Source: an uncultured bacterium (GTDB taxonomy: Bacteria > Cloacimonadota > Cloacimonadia > Cloacimonadales > Cloacimonadaceae). From it: a DNA stretch of 64,000 bases. The notes under the pieces are model-generated. The model saw only the letters and a program-made list of their open reading frames with translations, was not told the origin of the DNA and did no database searches. Location: positions 85,175 to 149,174 of the forward strand of contig CALLHY010000038.1 in NCBI GenBank assembly GCA_938009275.1, given 5' to 3'. The position numbers and the translations under genes were made by a program. Shown here one piece after another: positions 35,130 through 44,900 of the stretch; positions within the stretch are counted from its first letter, which is position 1, and every line of letters begins with the position of its first letter.

Positions 35130-37946
35130 TTACTTGGCTAACAACATCTTCTTGGTGATGGTCTTGCCAGCGTTGTTAATCTGGTAGAAATACAAGCCAC
35201 TGGAAACGGGCTTGTTGTTATCGTCAGTACCGTTCCATACAACTCTCTGGGTACCGGCAGTCATGTCTGCATTCACCAGGTTGCGCACTAACTGACCCTT
35301 AAGGTTAAATATCTTAAGGCTGGTAGCTCCGCTAACGGGCAGAGAGAAGGAGATGGTGGTTTCTGGATTGAAGGGGTTAGGATAGTTGCTGGATTCCAAT
35401 ACGATGGGTTTGATTACTTCATCGCCAATGGCAGAGCCGGTATCAACTATAGCGTTCATCATCACTTCGCCTTCGGTAAGGGGCTCCCAAGCACCGGAAG
35501 CAGACATCTTTTTGTAGCTGAAACCATTGCTGGCGGTATCCAAACCAATAGCGGAAGCATTGGCGGTTTCAAGTATTACAAAATAGAACGAGCCTGAGTT
35601 AATTGGGATGTCATTCGCGAAGGTGATGGTGTTCCAGCCTTGAACCAGGTTTGCAGCCGGAGTAACAAGCTGTGCAAGATATGATGAGCCGGGCATACCG
35701 TTTTCACCAGAATCATTGAACACTTGCAGAATCAGGTTGGCTGTGCCAAGGGTGTGAATATATACTTTAGCGTTCTTGATAACTACAGGATTGGGGTGGG
35801 TGAACTTAACAGCCATGCGTCGGGTTGAACCAACGTTGAAGCCTTGTTCTGCGGTTCCATCATGATGAGCAATCTCAACATAGGAGGGAGGGAACACAAA
35901 CACGGAAGCAGTATTGGAGCCGAGGGATTCATAGGTTCCATAAATTGCCTTCACATAATATGTGTGGAAACCTCCGGGGACATTGGTTTCGGTATAGGTG
36001 AGTTCAGCACCGGGGACTTCAGCAACAAATTCGTCGTTGCGATAGATCTTGTAGGCTGTTACATCGCGGTCGCGAGTGCTAACGGTTTGAGCTACCAATT
36101 CAGAATTGTTAGCCTGGAAGTTTTGGGGAAGTTCACCCATCACATATTCTCTGCCTTCTGCATCTGCAACATATACCATAAGGTTCCAGTTGTAATTGAA
36201 TTCGGCAGATAATGCGGTAAGAGTTGTCCATACGTTGTTCCAACGAATCATGTTGCCATAGCCGTTAATTGCGGGACCTGCATCGGTTCCAGCAGGTGAA
36301 CCGGCAGTGGAAACTGTGCGGTAACCAGCCATAATTACGGTATTTGAAGGGATGGTGTAAGGAGTGGTGAGAACTACTTCATTCCACTGTCCAATAACGG
36401 GAGCTGGAATCTCTTGTTCATACACCAGGTTTCCGGCACCGGTTTCCCAGAGACGAAGGGTGTAGGTTGCGGTTTCGGCCATTGGCGCAAATTTGATTTT
36501 GGTGATGTTCATGCCAACATAAGGATAGATGCTGTTAACGTCGCCAAGTGGATCCCATTTGGCAGCCACGTCAAAATCTGCTACTCCGGAGGTTGTGCCA
36601 ATGGCATTGCCACTAACTTCGCCAGAATAGCCAATCCAGCCTTCTTCTCCACCGCCGCCGCCGCTGCCTGGAGCTGCCCAGTTCAGGGTAACGCTGCTTC
36701 CAGTTGCTACAGCGCTTAAGTTCTCAGGGGCTGCGATGAATATGTCGTTATAAACTTTGAAATCGTCGAACATGAAGCCGGTACCGATAGGTGCGTCGGC
36801 ATCAGCTCTGAATAACCAACGGAATCTTACCGTTTCACCAGCGTAATCGCTAATGATGCCACCTTGTCCCCATGCTTCTGTCCAGGGTCCCCATGTGGCG
36901 GCTGCTCCGGTATAAACGTAGTTGTCGCCATCAGGATCACCATAGGGATTACTCATGCGGAACCAAGTGCCTCCGTTATCGGGGGAAATCTCGAAACCGA
37001 AATAATCAACTTCGGGGAAGGTGTTTAAGTCATTAAAATCTGAGTAGGCCATGAAGTCAACTCTGATGTCGCCACTTGCGGGTAACTGGATTGAGGGGCT
37101 TACCAGATAGTTAAACATATCTACTTCATAGGTTCCGTTTGCGTTTTGGCAAACCATAGCGTGGGTTGGTGTGGGAGCGGTTGCAACTTCTGCAACATGC
37201 CATAAGTCTGGACCGGGATCAACTGGGGGTACTAAGCTTGCCCATGTCATTTGGTCATCGTTTACACCATTATTGGTATAACCACCAAAAGAAATGTCAT
37301 CAACCATCATACCAAACAAGGTTCTGTCGTCTGTAGTGCAGTATCCAGGGTCGGATGCAAAGGCAAAACGCACAACAACAGATGAGCCAATGTATTGGCT
37401 AAGGTCGAAAGAAGCATTAGTCCAGTTGGTTAAATTACCGCCCCATCCGGGAATGTTCGGGCCTTCTTCGTGTTGAAAGCCAAAAGCATAGGAAGAGGTC
37501 ATGTTGTAAGCTGGGGTTCCGCTAATGGGAACGAATGCTCCTCCATTAACAGAAACTCGGACGTTACATGCGTCCCAGCCAGTGTAAGGGGCTTCAGCAC
37601 CGGCAACGCCTTCAATTTTGTAACGAAGTTTGAAGGTGAGAGTAGCATTGGCAGCAGTTAGAGTGCGGGCAGGGGTGTCAAGTACTACATACTGCTCGTT
37701 ATAATATCCACCAATATTAGCTCCGCTGGCGAGGGCAGTGTTACCCATCCACCAAACAGTTCCCTGAACGTCGTTATTGTTATAAACGCCCCAGTTATTG
37801 GAGCTTCCAAAGGCATCAAATGATGTCCAGCCGGGAGCACCGGATTCGAAATCTTCTTGCCAGTGTACCACTTCAAAGCGGCTTCCGTTGGCAAAGATGG
37901 CGGTAAATATAAACAACGCCATTATGATAAGCAGATGCTTTTTCAT
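35130..37946 (-). CDS. Large secreted multi-domain protein with sorting domain
   Basis: A 938-residue exoprotein with a signal peptide (MKKHLLIIMALFIFTAIFA). Two choice-of-anchor/MAM-like jelly-roll regions follow (WQEDFESGAPGWTSFDAFG, IGTGFMFDDFKVYND), and an FN3 domain (PENLSAVATGSSVTLNWAAP) with a Gly-rich joint. Another FN3-like part (DVTAYKIYRNDEFVAEVPGA) and a jelly-roll region come before a C-terminal T9SS/FlgD-like sorting domain (NYPNPFNPETTISFSL...LKIFNLKGQLVRNLV...WNGTDDNNKPVSSGLYFY). No catalytic domain is recognised. GGAGG lies five bases before the ATG and a terminator follows. It probably binds a polymer or acts at the surface. Confidence 0.83.
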   Translation of the reverse strand: MKKHLLIIMALFIFTAIFANGSRFEVVHWQEDFESGAPGWTSFDAFGSSNNWGVYNNNDVQGTVWWMGNTALASGANIGGYYNEQYVVLDTPARTLTAANATLTFKLRYKIEGVAGAEAPYTGWDACNVRVSVNGGAFVPISGTPAYNMTSSYAFGFQHEEGPNIPGWGGNLTNWTNASFDLSQYIGSSVVVRFAFASDPGYCTTDDRTLFGMMVDDISFGGYTNNGVNDDQMTWASLVPPVDPGPDLWHVAEVATAPTPTHAMVCQNANGTYEVDMFNYLVSPSIQLPASGDIRVDFMAYSDFNDLNTFPEVDYFGFEISPDNGGTWFRMSNPYGDPDGDNYVYTGAAATWGPWTEAWGQGGIISDYAGETVRFRWLFRADADAPIGTGFMFDDFKVYNDIFIAAPENLSAVATGSSVTLNWAAPGSGGGGGEEGWIGYSGEVSGNAIGTTSGVADFDVAAKWDPLGDVNSIYPYVGMNITKIKFAPMAETATYTLRLWETGAGNLVYEQEIPAPVIGQWNEVVLTTPYTIPSNTVIMAGYRTVSTAGSPAGTDAGPAINGYGNMIRWNNVWTTLTALSAEFNYNWNLMVYVADAEGREYVMGELPQNFQANNSELVAQTVSTRDRDVTAYKIYRNDEFVAEVPGAELTYTETNVPGGFHTYYVKAIYGTYESLGSNTASVFVFPPSYVEIAHHDGTAEQGFNVGSTRRMAVKFTHPNPVVIKNAKVYIHTLGTANLILQVFNDSGENGMPGSSYLAQLVTPAANLVQGWNTITFANDIPINSGSFYFVILETANASAIGLDTASNGFSYKKMSASGAWEPLTEGEVMMNAIVDTGSAIGDEVIKPIVLESSNYPNPFNPETTISFSLPVSGATSLKIFNLKGQLVRNLVNADMTAGTQRVVWNGTDDNNKPVSSGLYFYQINNAGKTITKKMLLAK

Positions 37947-38066
37947 TGATCCTCCTATAGATCTTTAGATTCTCTTCTACTTTTTATAGCATTTTCTGTG
38001 CCGGAATTTTGTCAATCTCTTTTTTCCTCACCCACATTCACTAGTATCAGCCAAGTGCTTATTAGT

Positions 38067-38139
38067 TGCTTCCCTGCTGCTTCCTTGCTGCTATCCTGTA
38101 TCGGATAGGGGATAGCAGCAAGGAAGCAGCAGGGAAGCA
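38067..38139. repeat. Intergenic palindromic repeat, family A copy 2
   Basis: A 30-bp perfect inverted repeat (38067-38096 and 38110-38139) with a 13-base loop. Its arms are almost identical to the palindrome at 15841-15915 (GCTTCCCTGCTGCTTCCTTG...). It lies upstream of the 938-residue exoprotein gene and downstream of the ABC exporter operon. Confidence 0.85.
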
Positions 38140-38230
38140 TGCTAGATGTTATTGCAAAAAGACACAGATATGGATATTGATTATTGATAAGCCAGCAATA
38201 GAGGTGGCAAGTCCTAAAAAGACTCTGGAT

Positions 38231-38269
38231 AAAAAAATGCCGAAAAGCGATAAACTCCTTTCCGGCATT
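38231..38269 (-). terminator. Terminator of the ABC exporter operon
   Basis: On the - strand AATGCCGGAAAG and CTTTTCGGCATT form a stem with one mismatch, followed by a T run (A run at 38231-38237). It ends the two-gene ABC exporter transcript. Confidence 0.8.
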
Positions 38270-38295
38270 AAGAAGATGTGGGATAGCGGTTTAAG

Positions 38296-40470
38296 TTATG
38301 TATATTGCAGTCTGTAGAGGTCGTAATACAAGCCGCGTTTTTCCAACAGATCGAAATGCGAACCTTCTTCCACAACCTCGCCTTTATGAAGCACCAGGAT
38401 GCGGTCAACATGCTGAATGGTAGACAACCTATGGGCTATCATGATGGAAGTTCTTTCTTTTATAATCTTCTCTAACGCATCCTGAATTAGTATTTCAGTC
38501 TCTGTGTCGATGTTTGAAGTAGCCTCATCCAGTATGAAGATGGAGGGGTTGTAGGCCAAAACCCTGGCAAAGGCGATTAGCTGTCTTTGTCCTGTGGATA
38601 GTGTTGCCCCGCGCTCCATAACTGGCTCGTCATATCCCTGGGGAAGCTTGCTGATGAATTTATCGGCATTTACGTATTTGGCCACTTGAACAATGTCATC
38701 CCGGGTTATCTTGCTGTTATTCAGCGCGATATTGTCGTGGATATTGCCGCTGAAGATGAATACATCCTGTTGCACGATGCCCACATTGGAGCGGATATCG
38801 GCAAGTGAGTATTGGTGAAGCTCTTTGCCGTCGATACGTATCTTTCCCTTCTGATAAGGATACATACCCAGGATGAGATTTACAATGGAGGTCTTTCCGC
38901 TTCCGGTGTGCCCTACCAGTGCTATCTTTTCGCCGGGCTTGATTTTGAAGGAAACGTCTTTCAGCACCCATTCATCGGGGTTGTATGCCAACCACACGTT
39001 CTCGAATTCTATCTCGCCTTCCATTTTTAGTGAATGGTGAAGCTCTTCGCGATAATCTTCCGGGTCAAGCTCCATAAGGTCGAATATCCTTTCTGCGCCA
39101 GCCAGGGCACCCTGGAGGATATTAAACTTTTCCGAGAAGTCATTAATGGGTTCAAACAGCTTGTTTACATATTGGGTGAATGCCATTAACAGTCCTATGG
39201 TAATGGCATTGCGGAGTATTTGACCACCGCCATACCAGATTATAAGCGCAACTGCAACCTGCGAGGAAACGTGAATAATGGGGCGGAAGAAGGCGAATAG
39301 CTTTAGCTGCTTCAAAGAGGCAAGAAAGTACTCGTGATTGATATCCGAAAACTCTTGTTTCTTGTGGAAATACTGGTTGAAAAGCTGAATAATCTTTTGT
39401 CCCGCAATGTGCTCTGAAAGTGTGGCATTCAGGGATGCAAGATGTTTGCGCACTTCGCGGTAGATTACTCTGGTTTTGCTCCTGTAAATTGTGATAATCC
39501 AGATAACCAGCGGGAGTATGGCAAAGCTGATAAGGGCAAGCTGCCAATTTAATACCAGCATTAAAATGACGATAGCGACAATCAGGATAACGTCTTGAAC
39601 AATGGTTATCACGCCTGAGGCAAGCATTTCGTCTATGGAGCGGATGTCGTTTGTAACGCGTGTTACCAGTCTGCCCACGGGGTTTTGATCGAAATATTTG
39701 GTTGGCATCTTTTGCAAGTGGGAAAACACATCGTGCCTGAGGTCTGCCATAGCCATTTGTGAGAAATATGCAGTTATTACTGACTGCAGATAGCTGGTAA
39801 CTAAGCGCAGGCTAATGATGCCAAAGAAGATGAGAGCCAAGTAAAACAGGCTGCGTGAGGCTTCGCTGCGTACAGCCAGTCGCTCTTTGCGTGGCAGTTC
39901 CAATAGCTGTTCTTTGCTAACGGCAAGCTTATTTGCGCCCAGTCTGAACCATCCTTGCATACCGCTTTTGCTGGCATTGGGGTTGGTGTTTTCTATTAGA
40001 TATTGGTTCAAGATACTGGTGTTTGAGGGTGAATCGGTAATTAGATATACAGATTCTGAGCCCAATATGCCTTTCTCTTTCAGCATTGCCATGTCGCTGC
40101 GGTTTATCTTGTTTATGTCCTTGGGACTCAGGATTATAAAATGCAGGTTTGCGTGGCCATATTCCTTGAATTTCAGCTTTTTATAGCGGCTGTCAAAGTC
40201 CTGGTACTCAGTTTCATTGGTAAAAATTGCTATTGACTTATCGGATACTATGTAGTCATCTATAGCTGTTCTCTGAACCAGGGGGAGTACCACTTCCGCA
40301 CCGGAGATTAGCATCAGGATAAAGAAAGAGAGGAACACCCATTTCATGTAAGGCTTTAGATAATGCATCATCCTGCCGAAGAGCCGGCTATCGTATATCT
40401 TGTTCTTTAGTTCGTCTGAGCCGAAGCCGCCACCTCTGGCACCTCCGCCACCGCCACCGCCGTGCATCAT
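38296..40470 (-). CDS. ABC exporter subunit with intact catalytic site and periplasmic insertion
   Basis: A 724-residue half-transporter of the heterodimeric exporter type. It starts with a Gly-rich tail (MMHGGGGGGGARGGGFG). Between membrane helix 1 (about 45-65) and helix 2 (about 205-225) lies an insertion of about 140 residues, which is longer than usual. The nucleotide-binding domain has Walker A GHTGSGKTS, Q-loop QQDVF, signature LSTGQRQ, Walker B with catalytic Glu (IFILDEATS) and H-loop IAHRLS. It overlaps the partner gene by four bases. Substrate (drug, lipid or peptide) cannot be inferred. Confidence 0.9.
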   Translation of the reverse strand: MMHGGGGGGGARGGGFGSDELKNKIYDSRLFGRMMHYLKPYMKWVFLSFFILMLISGAEVVLPLVQRTAIDDYIVSDKSIAIFTNETEYQDFDSRYKKLKFKEYGHANLHFIILSPKDINKINRSDMAMLKEKGILGSESVYLITDSPSNTSILNQYLIENTNPNASKSGMQGWFRLGANKLAVSKEQLLELPRKERLAVRSEASRSLFYLALIFFGIISLRLVTSYLQSVITAYFSQMAMADLRHDVFSHLQKMPTKYFDQNPVGRLVTRVTNDIRSIDEMLASGVITIVQDVILIVAIVILMLVLNWQLALISFAILPLVIWIITIYRSKTRVIYREVRKHLASLNATLSEHIAGQKIIQLFNQYFHKKQEFSDINHEYFLASLKQLKLFAFFRPIIHVSSQVAVALIIWYGGGQILRNAITIGLLMAFTQYVNKLFEPINDFSEKFNILQGALAGAERIFDLMELDPEDYREELHHSLKMEGEIEFENVWLAYNPDEWVLKDVSFKIKPGEKIALVGHTGSGKTSIVNLILGMYPYQKGKIRIDGKELHQYSLADIRSNVGIVQQDVFIFSGNIHDNIALNNSKITRDDIVQVAKYVNADKFISKLPQGYDEPVMERGATLSTGQRQLIAFARVLAYNPSIFILDEATSNIDTETEILIQDALEKIIKERTSIMIAHRLSTIQHVDRILVLHKGEVVEEGSHFDLLEKRGLYYDLYRLQYT

Positions 40471-42218
40471 AAATCCTCCCCTTCAAGTTTGGCACGAATT
40501 TTCTGTTTTTCGTAGAGGTCGTTATACAAGCCGCGTTGCTTAATCAGGTCTTTATGATTGCCGCGTTCCGCTATTTTGGCATCTCCTAACACTATTATCT
40601 TATCGGCATGCTGGATAGAGGATATGCGGTGGGCGATAATAATGGTTGTTCTCCCCCTGCGAAGCTCGATAAGGCGCTCCAAGATGTGCCGTTCAGTCTT
40701 TGTATCAACTGCTGAAAGGGCATCGTCGAGAATCAGGATGCGGGGATTGGTAAGCAAAGCCCTGGCTATGGCAACGCGCTGCTTCTGGCCTCCGGAAAGG
40801 GTTATGCCACGCTCGCCGACCATGGTGTCGAACTTGTGTTCAAAATCCATAATCTCGTCGTAAACCTGAGCGGTTTTGGCTGCTTCGTAAACGGCATCGT
40901 CGGTGGTGTCGGGATTGCCCAGGCGGATGTTGTTGGCGATGGTGTCTGAGAACAGGAATATATCTTGCGGTACCAGAACTGCATCGCGTCTAAGCACTTG
41001 CAGTGGTATGCTAAAGAGCTCTTTGTCGTCTATAAATATGCTTTCCGGTTGGGGGTTGTATATACGCACTAAAAGCTCGATAAGAGTGGTTTTGCCACAG
41101 CCGGTTGGGCCAACTACGGCAAGGGTTTTGCCGGCATCAATTTGCATGCTGATGTCGTTAAAGATAAGCGGTAAATCTTCGCCGTAACGAAAGCTGAGGT
41201 CACTAAGGCGTATGCTGCCGGTTAGCTCTGTGATGCTGTTGTCCGCAAGGTCGTCGTTCACCTCGGGGTTTACGGTAAATATCTCATTTAGTCTTTTTAA
41301 TGATGCGGTTCCGCGCTGGTACATATCAACAATCCAGCCAATGGCAATCATTGGCCAAACCAGCATGCCAAGGTATTGGAAGAAGGCAATGAAACCGCCG
41401 ATAGTGATGTCTCCCCGGATGGCAGCCCGACCACCGAAGTATAGCGTGATAACTATACTGGTGCTTATCACGAAGCCCATGAAGGGATGGAATACACCGG
41501 CAATCTTAGCCAGAGCCATATTCTGCTTCACAAAGTCGTGCGATACTTCGTCTATCTTTTCCAGTTCGGTGTTTTCCTGAACAAATGCCTTTACAATCCT
41601 AATGCCCGATATGCTTTCCTGCACTCTGCCGCTTAAGGTGGCAAAGCTTTGTTGTACATTGGCAAAGCGTTTGTGCATCTTTTTGCCGAAATGTCTGATG
41701 GTAAGGGTTAGGAAGGGCATGGGGATAATTGCCAATAGGGTTAATCGCCAGTTTATGGATACCATGAACGAAAAAGAAGCCACAGTCATAAGCACTATAT
41801 CCATTGCGGCAATAAGTCCGATACCAAACAGCATTCTAACTGCATTCAGGTCATTTGTGGCGTAGGCCATCAGATCACCTGTTTTGCTGCGGTTAAAGAA
41901 GTTTTGAGAGAGCTTCAGCAGGTGGTTGTAAAAGTCCTGACGCAGGCTTTTCTCAATCTGGAACGAATTGCCGATAATCAGTACCCGCCAGAAGAAGCGT
42001 AGTATCATAACTGCAATTGCCAGGCCGAAGATAATTAAGCCAATCCAAGCCAGACCAGTGGAGTCGATAGAACGGGCTTGAATGCTGTCTATGGCATGCT
42101 GCATCACTTTGGGAACGGCTAATTGCACCACATCCACCAATATAAGCATCACTATCCCTGCTGCTATTCGGGAATAGCTCTTTTTCAGGTAGGGCAGAAT
42201 AGAATCGAAGGTTCGCAT
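40467..42218 (-). CDS. ABC exporter subunit with degenerate catalytic site
   Basis: A 583-residue half-transporter with six membrane helices and a nucleotide-binding domain: Walker A GPTGCGKTT, signature LSGGQKQR, Walker B ILILDDALSAVD and H-loop IIAHRISS. The catalytic Glu after Walker B is Asp (LDDA), as in the degenerate subunit of TM287/288-type heterodimers. The partner encoded next has the normal Glu, so the pair forms one active and one degenerate ATP site. GGAG lies six bases before the ATG. It is the first gene of the operon. Confidence 0.92.
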   Translation of the reverse strand: MRTFDSILPYLKKSYSRIAAGIVMLILVDVVQLAVPKVMQHAIDSIQARSIDSTGLAWIGLIIFGLAIAVMILRFFWRVLIIGNSFQIEKSLRQDFYNHLLKLSQNFFNRSKTGDLMAYATNDLNAVRMLFGIGLIAAMDIVLMTVASFSFMVSINWRLTLLAIIPMPFLTLTIRHFGKKMHKRFANVQQSFATLSGRVQESISGIRIVKAFVQENTELEKIDEVSHDFVKQNMALAKIAGVFHPFMGFVISTSIVITLYFGGRAAIRGDITIGGFIAFFQYLGMLVWPMIAIGWIVDMYQRGTASLKRLNEIFTVNPEVNDDLADNSITELTGSIRLSDLSFRYGEDLPLIFNDISMQIDAGKTLAVVGPTGCGKTTLIELLVRIYNPQPESIFIDDKELFSIPLQVLRRDAVLVPQDIFLFSDTIANNIRLGNPDTTDDAVYEAAKTAQVYDEIMDFEHKFDTMVGERGITLSGGQKQRVAIARALLTNPRILILDDALSAVDTKTERHILERLIELRRGRTTIIIAHRISSIQHADKIIVLGDAKIAERGNHKDLIKQRGLYNDLYEKQKIRAKLEGEDL

Positions 42219-42350
42219 AAAACTCCATGTTACATGTATAACCCGTAGCTTAAAGGTGATAAATTGAACTCAGGGCTATCATAAAACTCACGCCATCCTT
42301 TTTGTAAAGAGTATTTTGTCAAATCCTTTGTCTAAGCTGTGCTTTTTTAA

Positions 42351-42378
42351 TTGACAACTTATGCATAGCATATACACT
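42351..42378 (+). promoter_or_regulatory. Candidate promoter immediately upstream of the PAS kinase gene
   Basis: TTGACA (42351-42356) is followed 16 bases later by TACACT (42373-42378). A start of transcription near 42385 would leave almost no 5' leader before ATG 42387, and no ribosome binding site is seen. The -10 is only a moderate match. Confidence 0.4.
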
Positions 42379-42386
42379 TAGTTCTC

Positions 42387-43559
42387 ATGAGAAAAAACTC
42401 TTTAAATACATGCCAATCGTTCCCAGATAACCTTAGTGGTAGTCTGCTGCCAGAGCTGGTTGCAAACCTGATGAGTAACCTGCCGGGCATAGCTTATAGA
42501 TGTAAGAATGACCAATGGTGGACAATGATGTATATGTCTGAAGGTTGTGCGTCTGTAACCGGTTATACGGCTACTGAACTGCTGGAGAACAGCAACAAAT
42601 CTTTCAGTTCATTAATCTATGCAGATGATCTGGATTATGTTCGCAAGAATGTGGATGAAGCTATAGCAAACCGCACCAGATTTCAGATGGAATATCGCAT
42701 TTGGGGCAAAGAAGGGGACATCCGGTGGGTTTGGGAGCAGGGTAATGCCATCTATAGCGCTGACAACCAGGTTATGTTTTTGGATGGCTATATAGCAGAT
42801 ATAACACAAAGAAAACGCATCGAAGAAGAGGTTAAACAAGCAGCAAGAAGCCTTGTTGAGCTAAACGCAACTAAGGACAAGTTCTTTTCGCTTATTGCGC
42901 ACGACCTTCAGAATCCCGTGTATGCAATTCTATCGTTATCGGAATTTCTTAGCTCCAATATGGATAAGTTAGTGGGGCAAGAACTGGTTACTTTTGTAAA
43001 TCTGATCCAAACCTCCGCCAAAGGTATTTATTCTCTGCTGGAGAACCTGTTAGATTGGACAAAACTGCAAACTGGTAAAGTAAAAGTGCAAAAAGAATAC
43101 TTGTCTTTATCCAAGGTTACTGAGTTTGTTGTTGGTCAATTCTCCTTAACTGCAGAGGAAAAGGGTATCAAGATAAACTGTGTCTATGCTCAAGATGTAG
43201 TTTTAGAAAGTGATTCTCATTTGTTAACCACCATTATCCGCAACCTGATATCCAATGCGGTAAAGTACTCCCAGCCTGGGTCAAAGGTAGAGGTAAGCAT
43301 TACTCAAGAGGAAAACTATGCCTGTGTTGAAGTGATAGACACAGGAATAGGTATCTCCAGACGAAATCTGGCAAAGATATTTGACATTGATAATGATGTT
43401 CGGCATCCAGGAACCAAAGATGAACCTGGAAGCGGTTTGGGCCTGATATTATCTAAAGACATCGCCAATCTGCTTGGTGCCACGCTAAGCGCGGAAAGCA
43501 AGATTAACAAGGGCAGCAAATTCAAGCTTTGTGTACCTGTTAAGCTATCTAAATCCTAA
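42387..43559 (+). CDS. Soluble PAS-domain sensor histidine kinase
   Basis: A 390-residue protein without membrane helices. A PAS domain (about residues 25-145, with the PAC-like FQMEYRIWGKEGDIRWVWEQG) is followed by a HisKA domain with H-box FFSLIAHDLQNPVY (His172). The HATPase domain has N-box NLISNAVKYS, G1 DTGIGIS and G2 GSGLGL. It should autophosphorylate in response to a cytoplasmic signal. No response regulator gene is next to it, so it is an orphan. The next gene converges with eight bases between stops. Confidence 0.9.
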   Translation: MRKNSLNTCQSFPDNLSGSLLPELVANLMSNLPGIAYRCKNDQWWTMMYMSEGCASVTGYTATELLENSNKSFSSLIYADDLDYVRKNVDEAIANRTRFQMEYRIWGKEGDIRWVWEQGNAIYSADNQVMFLDGYIADITQRKRIEEEVKQAARSLVELNATKDKFFSLIAHDLQNPVYAILSLSEFLSSNMDKLVGQELVTFVNLIQTSAKGIYSLLENLLDWTKLQTGKVKVQKEYLSLSKVTEFVVGQFSLTAEEKGIKINCVYAQDVVLESDSHLLTTIIRNLISNAVKYSQPGSKVEVSITQEENYACVEVIDTGIGISRRNLAKIFDIDNDVRHPGTKDEPGSGLGLILSKDIANLLGATLSAESKINKGSKFKLCVPVKLSKS

Positions 43560-43567
43560 AGGTCTGA

Positions 43568-44881
43568 TTATTCTTGTTTGTTACGGAGTTTTAACCACCA
43601 CTCAAGTCGTTTCTTAATCTCTTTCTCAAAACCGAACTGCCCTGGCTCGTAATATGTTTTCTCTTTCATCTGATCGGGGAAGTACTTTTGGTAATGATAT
43701 TTGTTTTCAAACTCGTGGTCGTATTTATACTCTTTTCCGTAGTCCAATTCTTTCATCAGCTTTGTAGGCGCGTTGCGAATATGCAAAGGTACGGCATAGT
43801 GGCTGGTATGGCTTGCGTCGTCTGCTGCGGCTTTGTAGGCAGTATAAAGGCTGTTGCTCTTCGGTGCGGTTGCAAGATAAACCACCAATTGCGCCAGGGC
43901 GTTGCTGGCTTCGGGCATGCCAATAAACAGCAGGGCATCCTTAGCTGCGATCGCCTGCACAAGGGCTTGCGGATCGGCCAGACCAATATCTTCGCTGGCA
44001 AAGCGAATAAGCCTGCGCACCAGATAGCGAGGGTCTTCACCGGCTTCAAGCATTCTTGCCAGCCAATACAGAGCGGCTTGGGGATCGGAACCTCGAAGTG
44101 ATTTATGCAAGGCAGAGATAATGTTATAATGCTCTTCCCTGTTTTTGTCATAAAACATGGTTTTCTTCGCTAATGTCTTTGCCAAATCTGCTACAGGCGG
44201 ATGGGGATTGAGCCGCAGATATGATTGAATTAGCTCCAGTTCATTAAGGGCGCGTCTGGCATCACCACCACTATTTTGTGCCATCCATCCAATTATGTCC
44301 TCATCCGTCTCCAAGTTCAATTCTGTAAAACCGCGCTCCAATATTTGCTTTATGTCTCCTTCAGCCAAATGCTCCAGCACAAACACATGGCATCGGGATA
44401 ACAATGCGGGGATAACTTCGAAAGAGGGATTCTCCGTAGTGGCACCTATCAGGATAACTGCACCGCTTTCCACATAAGGCAAAAAGGCATCTTGCTGAGA
44501 CTTGTTAAACCTGTGTATCTCGTCGATAAATAATATGCTGCGCAGGTTCCTGGTTCTATGCATATAGTCTGCATCTTTCATCACGCCTTTCACATCATTG
44601 ATGCCCGATAATACGGCGGAGAAGTGGATAAAGTTTAGCCCACTAACCTTCTCGATTATTCTGGCTATGGTGGTTTTACCCGTTCCAGGTGGCCCCCACA
44701 GGATGAATGATTGGTATTCACCACTGCTAATCATCTGGTGTAATAGCGAATTGTTTGCCACCAGCTTGCTCTGACCGCGTAGTTCATTCAGATTTGCGGG
44801 ACGTAACTTCTCTGCCAGAGGAACGGTTTTAACTTCCAGTTCATCTGTTTCGAACAGGCTGCTTTGATCTTTCATTGCCAT
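43568..44881 (-). CDS. rarA: Replication-associated recombination protein A (RarA/MgsA)
   Basis: A clamp-loader-like AAA+ ATPase acting at stalled forks. The 437-residue protein has PLAEKLRPANLNELRGQSKLV, Walker A WGPPGTGKTTIARII, Walker B FIDEIHRFNKSQQDAFLP, sensor 1 IGATTENPSFEV and the C-terminal MgsA domain (HKSLRGSDPQAALYWLARML). A second ATG at 44875 is possible; no clear ribosome binding site is seen for either. It follows the ferritin-like gene by 19 bases and may share its transcript. Confidence 0.95.
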   Translation of the reverse strand: MAMKDQSSLFETDELEVKTVPLAEKLRPANLNELRGQSKLVANNSLLHQMISSGEYQSFILWGPPGTGKTTIARIIEKVSGLNFIHFSAVLSGINDVKGVMKDADYMHRTRNLRSILFIDEIHRFNKSQQDAFLPYVESGAVILIGATTENPSFEVIPALLSRCHVFVLEHLAEGDIKQILERGFTELNLETDEDIIGWMAQNSGGDARRALNELELIQSYLRLNPHPPVADLAKTLAKKTMFYDKNREEHYNIISALHKSLRGSDPQAALYWLARMLEAGEDPRYLVRRLIRFASEDIGLADPQALVQAIAAKDALLFIGMPEASNALAQLVVYLATAPKSNSLYTAYKAAADDASHTSHYAVPLHIRNAPTKLMKELDYGKEYKYDHEFENKYHYQKYFPDQMKEKTYYEPGQFGFEKEIKKRLEWWLKLRNKQE

Positions 44882-44900
44882 GAATGCTTCTAGGCGAAGC

